Source: Leucocoprinus leucothites (Eukaryota; Basidiomycota; Agaricomycetes; Agaricales; Agaricaceae). Taken from it: a DNA stretch of 64,000 bases. A program made the position numbers and the translations under genes. The stretch lies in contig JAACJO010000012.1 of NCBI GenBank assembly GCA_013368445.1, forward strand, positions 558,001 through 622,000, in the 5' to 3' direction. Below, in pieces: positions 1-10,983 of this stretch. Position 1 is the stretch's first letter, and each line of letters begins with the position of its first letter. A model generated the notes under the pieces. That model saw only the letters and a list, made by a program, of their open reading frames with translations. It made no database searches and was not told the DNA's origin.

Positions 1-1524
1 CTCGTCCATGAACAAATGGAAGGATTCTCTACCGGATCACTGTACGTGTATCCCCCTGGAGACCTCACTTTCGGCATGAAGCGCTGATCCGCTCCCCTCT
101 AGTGCGATGGGACCCAAATCAACCCGACAGCACATTCCTACACCAATCTGCATTCATCCACGCAACGTTTTATTACCTACAAATCCAGATTCACCGCCCT
201 TTCATCCATAAAACCACCTCCCTATCGTTCCCATCTCTCGCGATATGTACCCATGCGGCACGATCATGTAGTCACCTCGTTGATGCAAAGGGTCCCGGGT
301 GGATATACCCATACCCTAATATTTTCGTTGAGTGGATGCTCGTGCTACCACTGCTTTTGATCTGACTGGCACGCGTGGTTTTTTTTTTGGCTTGACAGAT
401 CGCTGCCTTTGCTTCGGGGATCGTATTATTGTTGCATGTGTACGGCGGCCGTAGAGCTGGTTTGAATACGGATCCTGAAAAGGAGATAAAGGACATTAAG
501 AGATGTATGGAAGCACTACGAACTATGGAGAAAAAGTGAGTTGTCATCTCCAGGATAATTGTCATTTCGCTTATTTAATTTAATAGATGGCATGTAGCTG
601 GCAGATTGGTGTGGGTATCTATTTTTCCAAAATATCCACAAAAGCTGAAAACCCACCCCATAGCGATATTCTAACAGACCTTGCGACACTTAACGAAGGT
701 CAAGTCCCTCTTCCCAAATACATTTCCGCAAAACGCCCGAGGGATGAGAAACCATCACATACTCCACCCCCGCGAGAACGGCAACTAACCGACCCAACGA
801 CATCACCGAATCAACTCCGTCCACAGAAACCTCGACCATCACGCCAGCCCAAAGGATGGCCAGCAACTTCACCGTCTTCCGACGCTCTTCCTCCTACCTT
901 GCTCAAAGCTGAGAAAGACAGAAGTTCAAGATCAAGGAGTATATCTGACCAGAGCTTCTTAACGCCCCTCGCCCCTGCCTCTGCACCACAAACGCCGCTC
1001 ACCCTGAACAATCCCGGTAGCGCACAACTATCCTATCCTGGGTCAAGTCCATCAGTCATAGAGTCGACTTCTTCGACAGGTAGTACCGGCAGTTGGGATT
1101 TGAATCATCTCGTGCTGGCGCAGATGAATTTCGGCACGACATCTCAGTCCTTTGATGGTGGCTCGATGCCCCAAGGGCAGAACTTGTCGAATACCTACTC
1201 CAACAACTTTGGTAGTTCAACCGGATTACCCCTCGGCGATCCATCACAAATGTCTGCGACTTTTTCCAACCCAGGTCAAAACTCGTCGTCTATGCCGCCG
1301 TTTATGGGGCATGAACAACTGGCTGACGTTAGCCAAGATATGACTGCACTGTGGTCGGATGCACCAAGCGATTTCAAGTGAGTTGACTGGTTATCTGTGC
1401 CACCAGATCACTCATGTTAAAAACTCATAGCATTGAAGATTGGGATCAGTTTGTGGCCAATATCAACGGACTCGATGGCCCCTGGATGGGGAGTTCACCA
1501 AATTTCAATCACAACGTCAATTAA
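1..1524 (+). CDS. Fungal Zn2Cys6 transcription factor, C-terminal part (5' end outside window)
   Basis: The N-terminal zinc cluster and the start lie upstream of the window. Exons read 1-41, 103-326, 399-535, 587-610, 664-1377 and 1431-1524, all in one frame. The visible protein holds the end of the fungal-specific transcription factor domain. It includes MNKWKDSLPDHLRWDP, a helix ending HATFYYLQIQIHRPF, a hydrophobic helix AAFASGIVLLLHVYGG and a WHVAGRLVDIL segment, which is the usual order in this family. A Ser/Pro/Gln-rich tail of about 270 residues follows, as expected of an activation region, and the protein ends in a short acidic DWDQF segment. By family the protein should bind DNA in the nucleus. 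The target genes cannot be told from this part. The 24-nt exon 587-610 is supported by the WHVAGRL motif that it completes. Confidence 0.88.
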
Positions 1525-1652
1525 ACCCGCCGTCGAGATTTTTTGCCCCTCCCTGTAAAATGTATTTTATATTATACACAATAATAATAAAGTCAATCAC
1601 TCCTCAACCAAAGTCAGATTGGACATTGGGGAAAAACATCTCCAGCTTGAAT

Positions 1653-2893
1653 CTATTCCTCCCCCTCATCGGTATCAACATTGACGTGGTGAGTGTGGCC
1701 GGGTGGAATTTTGGGTGGCTTGGGGGCGGTAACCAGCGGGTCGGGCATGGTTGCATTAGACTCTTCCCCGCTCCCTCTCCTGAGGATAGCCAAGTCGCCT
1801 TGATGGTCAGACTCATCATTATCGTCGACGGTATCGTCGGAGCCGGCATCCTCGGTTTGGTATAGACCTCGAGAGGATTCTGCTTCATCTTCACTCAACG
1901 GTTCACCAGAGGCATTCAGGTCATTTGTGGGCCCATGTGTCGAATCAGAGTCATGAGGACGTCCCTCGGGGCCGACCCCGGAGTCAGTATCGTCTCTGAC
2001 CAACCCGTCGTCAACCTCTGGGTTCTGGGAGGATTCTCTGTCATTGCTGAGAGGTTCTTCAGTATCTCCGCCATCGTCAAAAGTGCCTTTGTCTTCGTCA
2101 GAAACAGCAGAAACATCGTTGGCAGAGTCATCCTCTGAATCAGAGTCTTCGGGGTAGTCGAGATTGTCATGATCAGAGCGCCACTCGCCGGAGGGAATGG
2201 ATGGGCTGGAAGCCCTGTTATCGGGATGGTCATCGTTGGAAACCCTGGCGTCGGGATACCTGTCATCTAAGTACCTGCTGTCGGAGTATATGTCGTCGGA
2301 ATACCAGTCTTTCGGATACTTGCCGTTGGAATAGCTTCTAGGACTTGTGGAAGAGCTCCAGTCGTCGCCATCATCACCCATACTCTCCGGGGGGCTGGGA
2401 GCCGCGAGAAGGCTCTCTGCATTCTTAGTGCTGATTTTTTCATTGACATTGAGTGAGAGAAAAGAGTTCTCGATGTCTTGGAAAGCCGAAGGGACTGCAG
2501 GGCCAAAGGTGGGAGCCTGGTATGCCGGCCTAGACCCAAAGCACCTATCGAGCGCCTTCACAAGGGTGTCTCTTGAAATACCAAAGCTGTGTTCAAAGTA
2601 ATTGTATGCGTATTCACGACCACGCTGTCCAGCCGACTGGCAGACGCAACGCATAAAATAATCTGGATGAGTGTAGTGGGTCTCGCGAGACAGGCCAGAA
2701 CAGGTGACCGCATAACTTTTGCTCTGTATCGATGAACGCCACGATGAATGAATAGTCAAGTTCAACGAGAGACAGGACTCACATAGGAGCCATCGTGAGG
2801 ACTGTACAATTTATCCTTCTCATCGTTCCACGGCAAGGCAGAAGAAAGAGCGACAAGGCACCCGAGGGGTACGAGGAGTTGCAAGAAAATCAT
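1653..2893 (-). CDS. Secreted acidic Asp/Ser-rich protein with short Cys module
   Basis: Two exons (2783-2893 and 1653-2723) give 393 residues. The start chosen opens a clear signal peptide, MIFLQLLVPLGCLVALSSA, likely cut before LPWND. A longer in-frame upstream ATG (3022) would bury that signal, so I rejected it. After the signal comes a module of about 60 residues with four cysteines (CSG, RCVC, RCFG). The rest is highly acidic and low in complexity. Residues around 150-190 hold imperfect repeats built on Y-(P/S)-D-x-R/W-x-x-DD, and the tail is full of D, E, S, N and G with a single basic IL-RRGSG patch. No enzyme motif or GPI signal is visible. I do not recognise the family. A cell-wall, matrix or effector-like role is possible but is only inference. 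The gene converges on the transcription factor at 1-1524. Confidence 0.75.
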
Positions 2894-3113
2894 GAAAACG
2901 AAAGTATTGAAAAGACAGGAAGATAGTGGATAATGCAAGTGGCCTAGGGCGAAGACGGTGTATAGGATAGCCCTTGGACGAGCGTGGTTTATATGCGAAG
3001 AGAGGGTGGCTGGCCATGTCATGTTTGGTATGACGTATGTCGTTAAGCAATCACTGTGTCTTTTTGGGAATTCCCCTGCCTAACTGGGATAACCATTCTT
3101 TGCCCAAGCCATC

Positions 3114-4559
3114 ATGGACGCCAGCCTCCCCAAGTTGCTAGAGTCCCATTTCGGGCCAGAGTCAGAGCTTATTGGAGTCACAAAAGCCATCCAAACTATT
3201 TCAGAACAGTCAAAAGCCTGTGCACTCGACCTGGAACAGCAGTGGTCTACAATTTCCGAAGACAGAAAGACAGCTCTCGCGAGTGAGTGTAGGTGAGGCT
3301 ATCCACCGTGCATATATCCACCTTTGGGTAGATCTGAACGCGTCTTCAGTATTCTGGATTTGAAATCTACGCTCCAGGAGACCTGGTCCAATCCCACGCT
3401 GTCCTCTTTCTTGCTCAAGGACCAAGATCGAATAGCCGCTGCCCTCAGCCTCGGATCGAACAAAGATGGAAAAGCTACTCGTCGGGGTCAGCTCTCCGCC
3501 CCAGATACAATGCCACTCGAGGTTAGGGCTCTGCACGACAGCATCAATAATATCAAGCTCTCGAGTTGGAAGTGAGCTGCTAACCATTTGTTGGGTTGTC
3601 GCGTCAGCTAATAGCGGAAACAGTTTCCCTACAGAAGCCTCTGCCTTCATCAGGACACCTCGTAACTCTGATCAGAATGCATATGAAACCCCGGTGAGAC
3701 TGCATTGCTATGATACAAAATAGTTCCTCTCATGCTATGCTCAGAAACCTAACGAAACCGGTCGAGCTAAATCCATCACCAGCGAAGAAGAGGCCATAAT
3801 CATCGTTACAGTATTTGACAAGGTCCCATGGAGCCCATGTTATGTTACTCGTCTGTCCCAACATGCATTCTTATCATCTCAGACACTAGATGATATTTGC
3901 AAGGCTGTTCCGTGTGCTCCCTATGCTAGTCCTATTCCATCTAGGCTAGAGGGACCTGTACACACCTATGCACCCGAGGAAGGCCCTGGGCGTGTCCTGT
4001 GTATGGAGGGGGTAGCTTATGGAGACAGCCAGGAAGACAACTATGCAACGTATGAACAATAGAACTAGCTGTTGATTTGTTCTCACCAGAAATGATAGGA
4101 AACTCGTAAATCATCTCGCGACAGTGTCTAGATCCAAGCTGTCTATCAAAAAAGCCACAACCTCTCTGAGTCAGACACCGCTGTCGTCCATGTCCTTCCG
4201 CATTAATGAGCCTTATTGGTTATTACATCGAGGGAATTGCGAACATTTCCTCGTCATTGAGCAAATAAGGTGAGTCAATCGCGTTGAGGACTTTGACGGA
4301 GTATACTGAGGTCCCCAGGGCAATTCATCCTTCAGATCCGCGGACAGGTTACCCGATTCTGCTACAACACGCACCCCAGCTCTTGGATATTTGTCGGGCC
4401 TGCTCAAAATCCCCTGCTGTGTGGTCGATCGTTAATGATATACGACTAGGAGAAAGCCCTTCGTATCTGTGTGCACCTTGTTGGGCGAATATGGGACTAC
4501 CGGACACCTCAGAGTACGGTCCCATTGAAGTCATACCTCTACTATACCATGTACCTTAA
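3114..4559 (+). CDS. snRNA-activating protein complex subunit 3 (SNAPC3/SNAP50 family)
   Basis: Six exons (3114-3292, 3350-3571, 3615-3693, 3745-4049, 4090-4269, 4319-4559) give 401 residues. The C-terminal half carries the SNAPC3 signature in order: HAFLSSQTLDDICKAVPC, then a VLCMEGVAYGD segment (the EGVFYND equivalent), then HRGNCEHFLVIEQIR, then a paired CRAC...CAPCW motif that probably binds zinc. The N-terminal half is weakly conserved and helical. In animals and plants this subunit binds the proximal sequence element of snRNA promoters and recruits RNA polymerase II or III; here that role is inferred from family. The acceptor of exon 2 could also be 3332 (six more residues, same frame). 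The 3350 choice has a good CTGAA branch site just before it. Confidence 0.85.
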
Positions 4560-4863
4560 AGCCGTCCTCAAACGGAGGTCGTAACTTACAACAGTTAAAC
4601 CTGGTGGATTAAGAAGGGTTCGGTTGTTATGACCCTCTTAAGGCCATCGGCTATCAACTACGCGTACAACGCTAACACGCGAAGCCCCACGAGGTGAGAA
4701 GATAGACTCAATCATGCATCTACGCTGATGCAGGCTCAATAATATTTCTTCCCCGTATTTGTCAGAATATCGGCCTCGCTTCGAGCACCCATGGGAATGT
4801 AAAGATCCGTATAAAAAGGGGGTCACTGTAAATGAATAGACATTTCAAACCCGTCAGTGGTTC
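4560..4863. other. Intergenic spacer upstream of the dehydrogenase
   Basis: This 304-bp spacer lies between the SNAPC3 stop and the dehydrogenase start. It holds a TATA box near its 3' end and no coding region that I can support. Confidence 0.6.
4810..4817 (+). promoter_or_regulatory. TATA box of the short-chain dehydrogenase
   Basis: A perfect TATAAAAA lies about 47 bp upstream of the dehydrogenase ATG. That position fits a transcription start shortly before the start codon. Few promoters in this window have so clear a TATA box, which suggests an inducible rather than constitutive gene (inference). Confidence 0.55.
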
Positions 4864-6018
4864 ATGACTACCTCGAGTCAACTCGTCTGGCTCATCACTG
4901 GGACGTCGTACGTCTTCTTTCTGGATAGTAACCTTCGCTTACCTGATACTAACCGACATATCTTACGGTCGCAAGATCCGGGTTCGGACGTGAACTGGTC
5001 ATATCGGCTCTTAATCGCGGTGATAAAGTCATAGCGACAACACGGGCCCGTTCGCTGACCCAGCTCGATGATCTCAAAGCTCGGGGCGCGGAAATTCTTG
5101 AGCTTGATGTTACTGATCCGGTTGAAACCGTAAAAAGCGTGGTGGCCAAGGCCCTTAGCATATACGGAAGGATCGACGTTCTGGTGAACAATGCAGGTCC
5201 GTGCCCCACCAGCCCTGCACATAGGGCCACTTTGGTCACCTTTTCACACTATCTGTAAAGGATCTCTCCTTGTAGGAGCCATCGAGGAGAACACGTAGGG
5301 TTCAGCCAAAGCTTGCTAAAACCTACTCTGATCATCCCTGTTAGGCCTGAAGAAACTCTCGGACAGTTCAACACAAATTTGTTCGGGGGTCTGGCCCTTA
5401 CAAGAGCGATACTTCCACACATGCGTGAACGCAAATCTGGCACCATTGTATTCCTTGGTTCCGTAGGTGGTTGGATCTCCATTCCAAATGCTGGGATATA
5501 CGCCACAACCAAGTTTGCTACTAGAGGTATGTTATGCTGTTCTGGATTGGCGGCAAGCAATGGATAGCTGAAATTATCAATGCTTAGGTCTAGCTTCAAC
5601 GCTTCATGACGAAATTGCACCGTTGGGTCTACGAGCGGTCTGCATCGAACCCGGATACTTCCGTACCCAGTTATTTGCGCCTGACAATAAGGTAACATGG
5701 GAGTCACGCATTGAGGACTACAAGCCAGTCGCAGAACAGGCAGAAGCAGCAATCCAGAGTATGTGCTTGGTCGAGTCGAAATTTGTGATGAGCTGATTCC
5801 TCCGCCCAGTGTACAATGGTCAGCAACCTGGAGATCCTCAAAAGGCTGTCGAGATCATCGTTGATCTGGTACGGGGCGAGGGGGTTGCAAAAGGGAAAGC
5901 GTGGCCAAAAAGCTTAGCGTTGGGAGCCGACTGTTATGCGATGATCAAGGAAGAGCTGAGGAAAGCTTCTGAGAACCTAGAAGAGTGGAAGGACGTCACA
6001 TCAAGTACGAATTTCTGA
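4864..6018 (+). CDS. Short-chain dehydrogenase/reductase (SDR)
   Basis: Six exons (4864-4907, 4976-5196, 5276-5294, 5345-5526, 5588-5758, 5810-6018) give 281 residues, the normal size of a classical SDR. The Rossmann start reads LITGTSSGFGREL (TGxxxGxG), followed by an LDVTD motif, NNAG, and the catalytic set S134, Y147 and K151 (YATTK). The protein should be a cytosolic NAD(P)H-dependent oxidoreductase. R rather than D after the first beta strand region (TTRAR) favours NADP(H), but this is inference. The substrate cannot be predicted. Exon 3 is only 19 nt and is supported by reading frame through NNAGAIEENTPEE. The family is expanded in Agaricomycetes and often works in detoxification or secondary metabolism; no biosynthetic cluster surrounds this copy. 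Confidence 0.9.
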
Positions 6019-6238
6019 ATAGTGGTTTTGCGGCGAAGGGAACAAGTTAGTGCATTTGCATCATGACATTTTGGTGATTTGTTTTTGCTACCGAGATTCA
6101 AAGTAGAGTACATGGTGGTGTGAGCATCGACTACGGAGTCCTTCCTACAAATGAAGAGAAAAATTGTCCAGGAGTGAGACAAACGGGTAAACTTTACAAG
6201 GGCAATCAGATAGGTAGGATAGGTACACAACGAATAGG

Positions 6239-8128
6239 CTAGAGCCAGAGTCCGGAGGATGGACCGTAAGATAAGTCCTGACAGAATCCCTTTTCTGCCC
6301 AAATTCTTCCAGGCAACGGCTCTGAATCGCCAGTTTGATACAAGACTCGCTCCGGAAATGCTTTGACTAGAGCTTTCGGATAGGAATAGAAAGGGTAGAG
6401 ATAGCCATAAAAGTTGAAACGCAGTAATCGTAAATTTGGCCAATTCGAGCTGTAATCACGCGCCTCCATAAGGTCGTTAAACTGAAAAAAATGAGCCGTC
6501 GATTTTCTAGGACAAAAGAGTTGACTTGCTATAGCGATGGAAACTATATTTAAGGTAGTAACATGCTTCTCCGACGTCCAGGCCTCAAAAGTGAGACCCA
6601 GTGTTTCAAGTGCTGGAAGTTTCTCCGCCAGAAGGTCGAGAATCCATGGCGAGATGCAGCGCAATGTGAGATCCAATTCCACCAGCCCCCTGTCCTTCTG
6701 TTGAAACGGGAACGCATTCAGGAGCGTCTGAAACTCTTCCAAAGACTCGAAAACATAGTCTCTCAGCTTAAGGACCCTTAACCCTCTTTCTACAAGCAGC
6801 CCCAGATATTCACTGAAGGCGGGTACTGAAGCTTGCCTTAGGAATCTGGGACGACAAGAATGGTAGTACAGCAGGCTGATGTCCAATGATCGGAGGCAGT
6901 TGAACGGAACGCTGTATAGCGCATGTGAAAACCAATTGTCCGGTGGTGGGAGGACAAAGTTGTAAAAGGGAGGTACCGGGACGACAAAAGGGATCGCATT
7001 TCGGTGTACTTGGAGATCAAGTTGTAAGGTAGTCAACTGCTTAGCATATCTTTGCAAAAACTGAGCGAGCGCGTCCTTTTCTTTCGTGATTGTGTTTTCA
7101 TAATCAGGGACGCCAACGGAGACGATGGGATTGCTGATTGAGAATGATCGGAGGTGAGAGAGATGCGTCGAGTGTTCTGAGGACAGAGCAAGGAAAAGGG
7201 GTGACAATGGTAGACATTGCCAGAGGCTCGGTGGTGCGTTAAGTGAGAGCGCACGCAAAGTCGAATGGCGTGAGATGAAAGTCGGTATCGTGGTTCCAAG
7301 AAGGTGCTGAATGGTACCATCTTGTAACGAGGCTAATTCGTGCGTTTTCTGTAGCTCCAAGTTAAGCTCCTCCAGGCGAGGAAGAAACACATCGGGCTTG
7401 GATTGCTGCGGAATCACCCTGAAAAAGTGCTCCAACAGATGCAGTGGGATGACCAAAGAAAGTCGAGTGAGCGTGCTGCTAGATAAATGTAGCAGGTCAC
7501 GTAGGCGATCTAATCCAATCCTCCAGCGTTTATGTTGAGAATGCCACCAGTCGATTGGACCGACGAGTTCGATGCTGTGTAGATTATCTATGTTGGTGAA
7601 GGATTGCAATAGACGCTTGGGAGCATAGCGTTCACGTCGAATGAGCTCGTTGAGGGACTGCCGGCCTTTGTTACGGGAGAAGTATGTCTTGATAAGATTC
7701 TTTGGAAGGGATAGTTTTAATCTGATCTTCGAAGGTGCAAGTAAAACTTGGTTGTGAATGGTGAGGTAACGGACGCGTTTTGTGAAGTCTGGCATCCTAA
7801 TGGAGCGGTCAGCAGACGAATCATAGCAATCCAAAAATCGTGCTCACGCCAATAGCTGGATGGCCCTTTCTGTTTCCCATCCGCCGAGGAATAAGATATG
7901 AGTGTGTCGCACTAGTTCGTCTAGCACGACTTCATGCAACATTCGATTCAACTCTCGAAGTGGCCATAACGTAGATCGTGGTAGGTGGTGGATAATTGCT
8001 TGCCATATTTCGAAAGGGAGGTTTTGTCCCGACGATTTTGGGTCATCTCCGTGTTGATCGACTGTCATCTGTGTCCAAGGAGAGCCTGGTGAGGAAGGGA
8101 TTTTCACGGTGGGAGGCTGTGAACACAT
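6239..8128 (-). CDS. F-box domain protein
   Basis: Two exons (7848-8128 and 6239-7796) give 612 residues. The F-box helix reads LPFEIWQAIIHHLPRSTL, followed by LRELNRMLHEVVLDELVR. After the intron come KRVRYLTIHN and a long leucine-rich but irregular region, the layout typical of the large Agaricomycete F-box family. It should act as a substrate adaptor of an SCF ubiquitin ligase, with the tail as the substrate-reading part; no substrate can be inferred. The open frame runs upstream to 8185, but the codon there is GTG. The first ATG is at 8128 and a second at 8068, which sits nearer the F-box. The gene is divergent from COG7, only about 70 bp away. Confidence 0.8.
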
Positions 8129-8196
8129 CTGGGCGTTGAAGCTGATAGGGGCCAAACATTGTAAAGCATGGCGAGCCACGGCCACTTAGTTTCCTG

Positions 8197-10857
8197 ATGC
8201 AAACGTCCACAACTCAGGTCGTTGACTCAATTGAGCAGTACGACGATGTCGTCTCCTGGATTAACGATACCCTCATCTTTTCTGACGATATCGACGATCT
8301 AAACACTGCACACCTCATCAAACTCGACCAGCAAATCACCCAACTCTTGACAACCTTGGACATTGCTTCAGAAGACTCTTCATCTCAGCTAGAACATATC
8401 ATCGACGGAGTGTCGCGTGGTATACCACGTCTAGCTTATGACCTCCATTTCATGAAAGATGGCGCGCTGACGCTTCAGCACAACATCTCCGATGTCCTTC
8501 ACAAGGCGCGAGGAACTGTGCCTCCTACCACCGATGCTGTCCTCAAACAGCTGCATGACTTGGACCTCATTAAGAACAGGATGGAGTCTGCAAGAGAGGT
8601 TCTACGCGAAGCGGAGAGTTGGAGCACACTAGAGCTGGAGGTGACTTCCCTCATTGCAGAAAAGAATTACGCCAAAGCAGCGGAGCGGCTATCGGAGGCG
8701 AGCAAAAGTATGGTGGTCTTCCAAAACACACCCGAGTACGATCCTAGGCGGAATCTCATGGTGAACCTCCAAAATCAACTCGAGGCATCGCTAAGCTCCG
8801 CGTTGGTATCCGCCATTAACGCGCAGGACTTAGCAAATTGTAAAGAGTACTTTGCAATCTTTTCAGTCATTCAACGTGAACCAGAATTCCGCAACTATTA
8901 CTATGCTGCGCGGAGGTCCGGCGTGGTTACCCTATGGCAATCTGCCCAGCTCATCGATTGCGACGAACCTCCATCGAAAGGAGATGCTTCCCAAGTAGTC
9001 CGCCAGACATTCACAGAGTTCCTCAGCAAATTCTACAATACACTTTTCTCCGTTGTGAATGTTGAACGTACACCTATATGTTCCATTTTCCCAGATCCAC
9101 ATACCACCCTATCCTCTTTCATTGCGTCGACTCTATCATCACTCCAACCCACCTATCCCCAACGATTATCCGCCCTTTCCAGCAAGAAAAATGGCAATGT
9201 GCTTACCGATCTTATTTCTGCGTTGCGACTTACAGAGGACTTTACCGTCGTGGTGGATAAGGTCATGGAAAAAGTCAAATTTGCGACGAGCGGGCCAATG
9301 CCGCGGCGTCCCAGCAATGCTGAAAAACCTTCGCACGTCCGTCGAAGGTCTAGTCGAATGTCAATATCGTGGCGCCCTGGACAAAGTCGGTCGGGCTCAG
9401 GCCCTAATGGTGGACCGATTCAGCAGGCGCTCTCGCAGACAGCAGAAGTTATGGAATGGAAACAAGAGTTATTCCAGCCCTTCCTTGACTTCCAAATTGA
9501 CTATGGTTCACTAGAGAAGCGCTTTCTGGAACATTCTCTCGCTGATATCACGGACAATGACTCGCGAGAAGGTGTGGAAGAGGTCGATCGACCTCGGTTA
9601 CTACGAGAGCGGGCTGTGGATATCTTTGGGCTGGCCGAGGGTAGCATGGGCCGGTGCAATGCGTTCACGCATGGGTATGGAGCTGTTGGGCTCGTTTGGG
9701 CTCTAGACAACTTCTTCAAATCCTTCATGGAGCTATGGACAACGGAGCTGCAAACTATGGTCACCCAAACCGGCTCATCTTCCAGAACACCTGTGGGCAG
9801 TGAAGACATGGCGGGTATGGACTATACTGCTCATGACTGGTCTAATATCCAGTTATGTCTCCATTTACTGTCATCCGCCCGAACAGTGTCAGAGCGGCTG
9901 ACTGGGTTCGAGATGAAGCTACGAAGCTATCTATCCCAAGTTGCGACTCAATTCAGCATGGCCCGCGATGATCCCATTAACTTCAGTATTAGCCCAGCGC
10001 AGGGTGAAACCCAATTGCTTGAACAATCGACCCTCAATTCCGCAGAGCTACAAACCCTGCTGGAAACTGTTGGAGGGGATCATGTACATTCTCGACCTGG
10101 CCAATTACATCAGCCACCTGAACCGTTGCTTGTCAACGCTCGCAGGTCCCTATCTCTCTTCGCTCAGGCGTGCCAGGCCGCCCTTCAGCGGACAATCCTC
10201 TCACCGTTACGTCAACACCTCAGCTCCTATTCATCTCTTTCACTGTGGTCTGCGGCTGGAGACCCGAAATCCAAGTCTGCCACCAACGAAAATGAGCTTA
10301 AGGTGCCCACCTTCTCATTACCACCTAGTGAGACGATGCAGAAAGTTGCAGACGGGTTGCTCAATCTACCGAGGCTCTTTGAGGTCTACGCAGACGATGA
10401 TGCGCTATCGTTCTCCCTCGGAACCCTTCCTCACCTGGACTACGACATGCTGAAAGGGTTAACGGAACAGACGGTACCAGAGACGCCGACTGTTTCGGGG
10501 AGTGGGAGCCACATGCGGCGAGCTTCGGTGTCATTCAATCCAAAACCCACAATTGTTGACCCTGAAGCTATTTCTTCTGCGTGGCTCCTTTCTCTTGGGC
10601 ATACCTTCATGGAATTCGTCGTGCAGGATGTTTTGCCGACGATTTCGTCGCTCTCTGCTTCGGGTGCGGCGCAGTTAGCGTCTGATCTGGAGTACCTGAC
10701 AAATATCGTACGGGCGTTGAATGTGGAACATGAGGCATTAGAGAAATGGAGACTGTATTCTGAGATGGATGAGGAAGACATGGAAGCCAGGCTCAAGGAA
10801 AAAGAGAAGACCGATTCTGTTTTAGTAGATGTAGCTCGACTGCGTGGACTTAGCTAA
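8197..10857 (+). CDS. COG7: Conserved oligomeric Golgi complex subunit 7
   Basis: A single intronless exon encodes 886 residues, unusual in this intron-rich region. The N-terminal part matches COG7: VVSWINDTL near the start, a helical region with LIKNRMESAREVL and EAESWSTLE, and FQNTPEYDP. It is followed by NYYYAARR and, past the middle, DIFGLAEGSMGRC and TLQTM-like helices. COG7 belongs to lobe B of the COG tethering complex, which captures retrograde vesicles at the cis-Golgi and keeps glycosylation enzymes in place. A serine/arginine-rich loop (around residues 375-410, RRSSRMSISW) interrupts the helices and is likely disordered. The length is somewhat more than the human protein (about 770). 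The start is the first ATG in frame and has a divergent F-box gene just upstream. Confidence 0.88.
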   Translation: MQTSTTQVVDSIEQYDDVVSWINDTLIFSDDIDDLNTAHLIKLDQQITQLLTTLDIASEDSSSQLEHIIDGVSRGIPRLAYDLHFMKDGALTLQHNISDVLHKARGTVPPTTDAVLKQLHDLDLIKNRMESAREVLREAESWSTLELEVTSLIAEKNYAKAAERLSEASKSMVVFQNTPEYDPRRNLMVNLQNQLEASLSSALVSAINAQDLANCKEYFAIFSVIQREPEFRNYYYAARRSGVVTLWQSAQLIDCDEPPSKGDASQVVRQTFTEFLSKFYNTLFSVVNVERTPICSIFPDPHTTLSSFIASTLSSLQPTYPQRLSALSSKKNGNVLTDLISALRLTEDFTVVVDKVMEKVKFATSGPMPRRPSNAEKPSHVRRRSSRMSISWRPGQSRSGSGPNGGPIQQALSQTAEVMEWKQELFQPFLDFQIDYGSLEKRFLEHSLADITDNDSREGVEEVDRPRLLRERAVDIFGLAEGSMGRCNAFTHGYGAVGLVWALDNFFKSFMELWTTELQTMVTQTGSSSRTPVGSEDMAGMDYTAHDWSNIQLCLHLLSSARTVSERLTGFEMKLRSYLSQVATQFSMARDDPINFSISPAQGETQLLEQSTLNSAELQTLLETVGGDHVHSRPGQLHQPPEPLLVNARRSLSLFAQACQAALQRTILSPLRQHLSSYSSLSLWSAAGDPKSKSATNENELKVPTFSLPPSETMQKVADGLLNLPRLFEVYADDDALSFSLGTLPHLDYDMLKGLTEQTVPETPTVSGSGSHMRRASVSFNPKPTIVDPEAISSAWLLSLGHTFMEFVVQDVLPTISSLSASGAAQLASDLEYLTNIVRALNVEHEALEKWRLYSEMDEEDMEARLKEKEKTDSVLVDVARLRGLS

Positions 10858-10983
10858 GTAGATTTAAGGAGGTATGCAAATAAGAGTAAATAGAGCTACC
10901 TAATTTGGAGCGGACTTGCACAGACATTCGGCACTACTCAGTGAAGTCACGAAGCCCAAGCTTTCACATAATCCACCACTACT

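Noticed and set aside
2894..3022. Upstream in-frame start of the secreted protein
   Set aside because: It would place 43 residues before a textbook signal peptide.
8129..8185. Longer N-terminus of the first F-box protein
   Set aside because: The first codon at 8185 is GTG, not ATG, and the extension shows no conservation. The first ATG is at 8128.
9059..9514. Second plus-strand frame of 151 codons
   Set aside because: It lies within the intronless COG7 gene in another frame and has no support.
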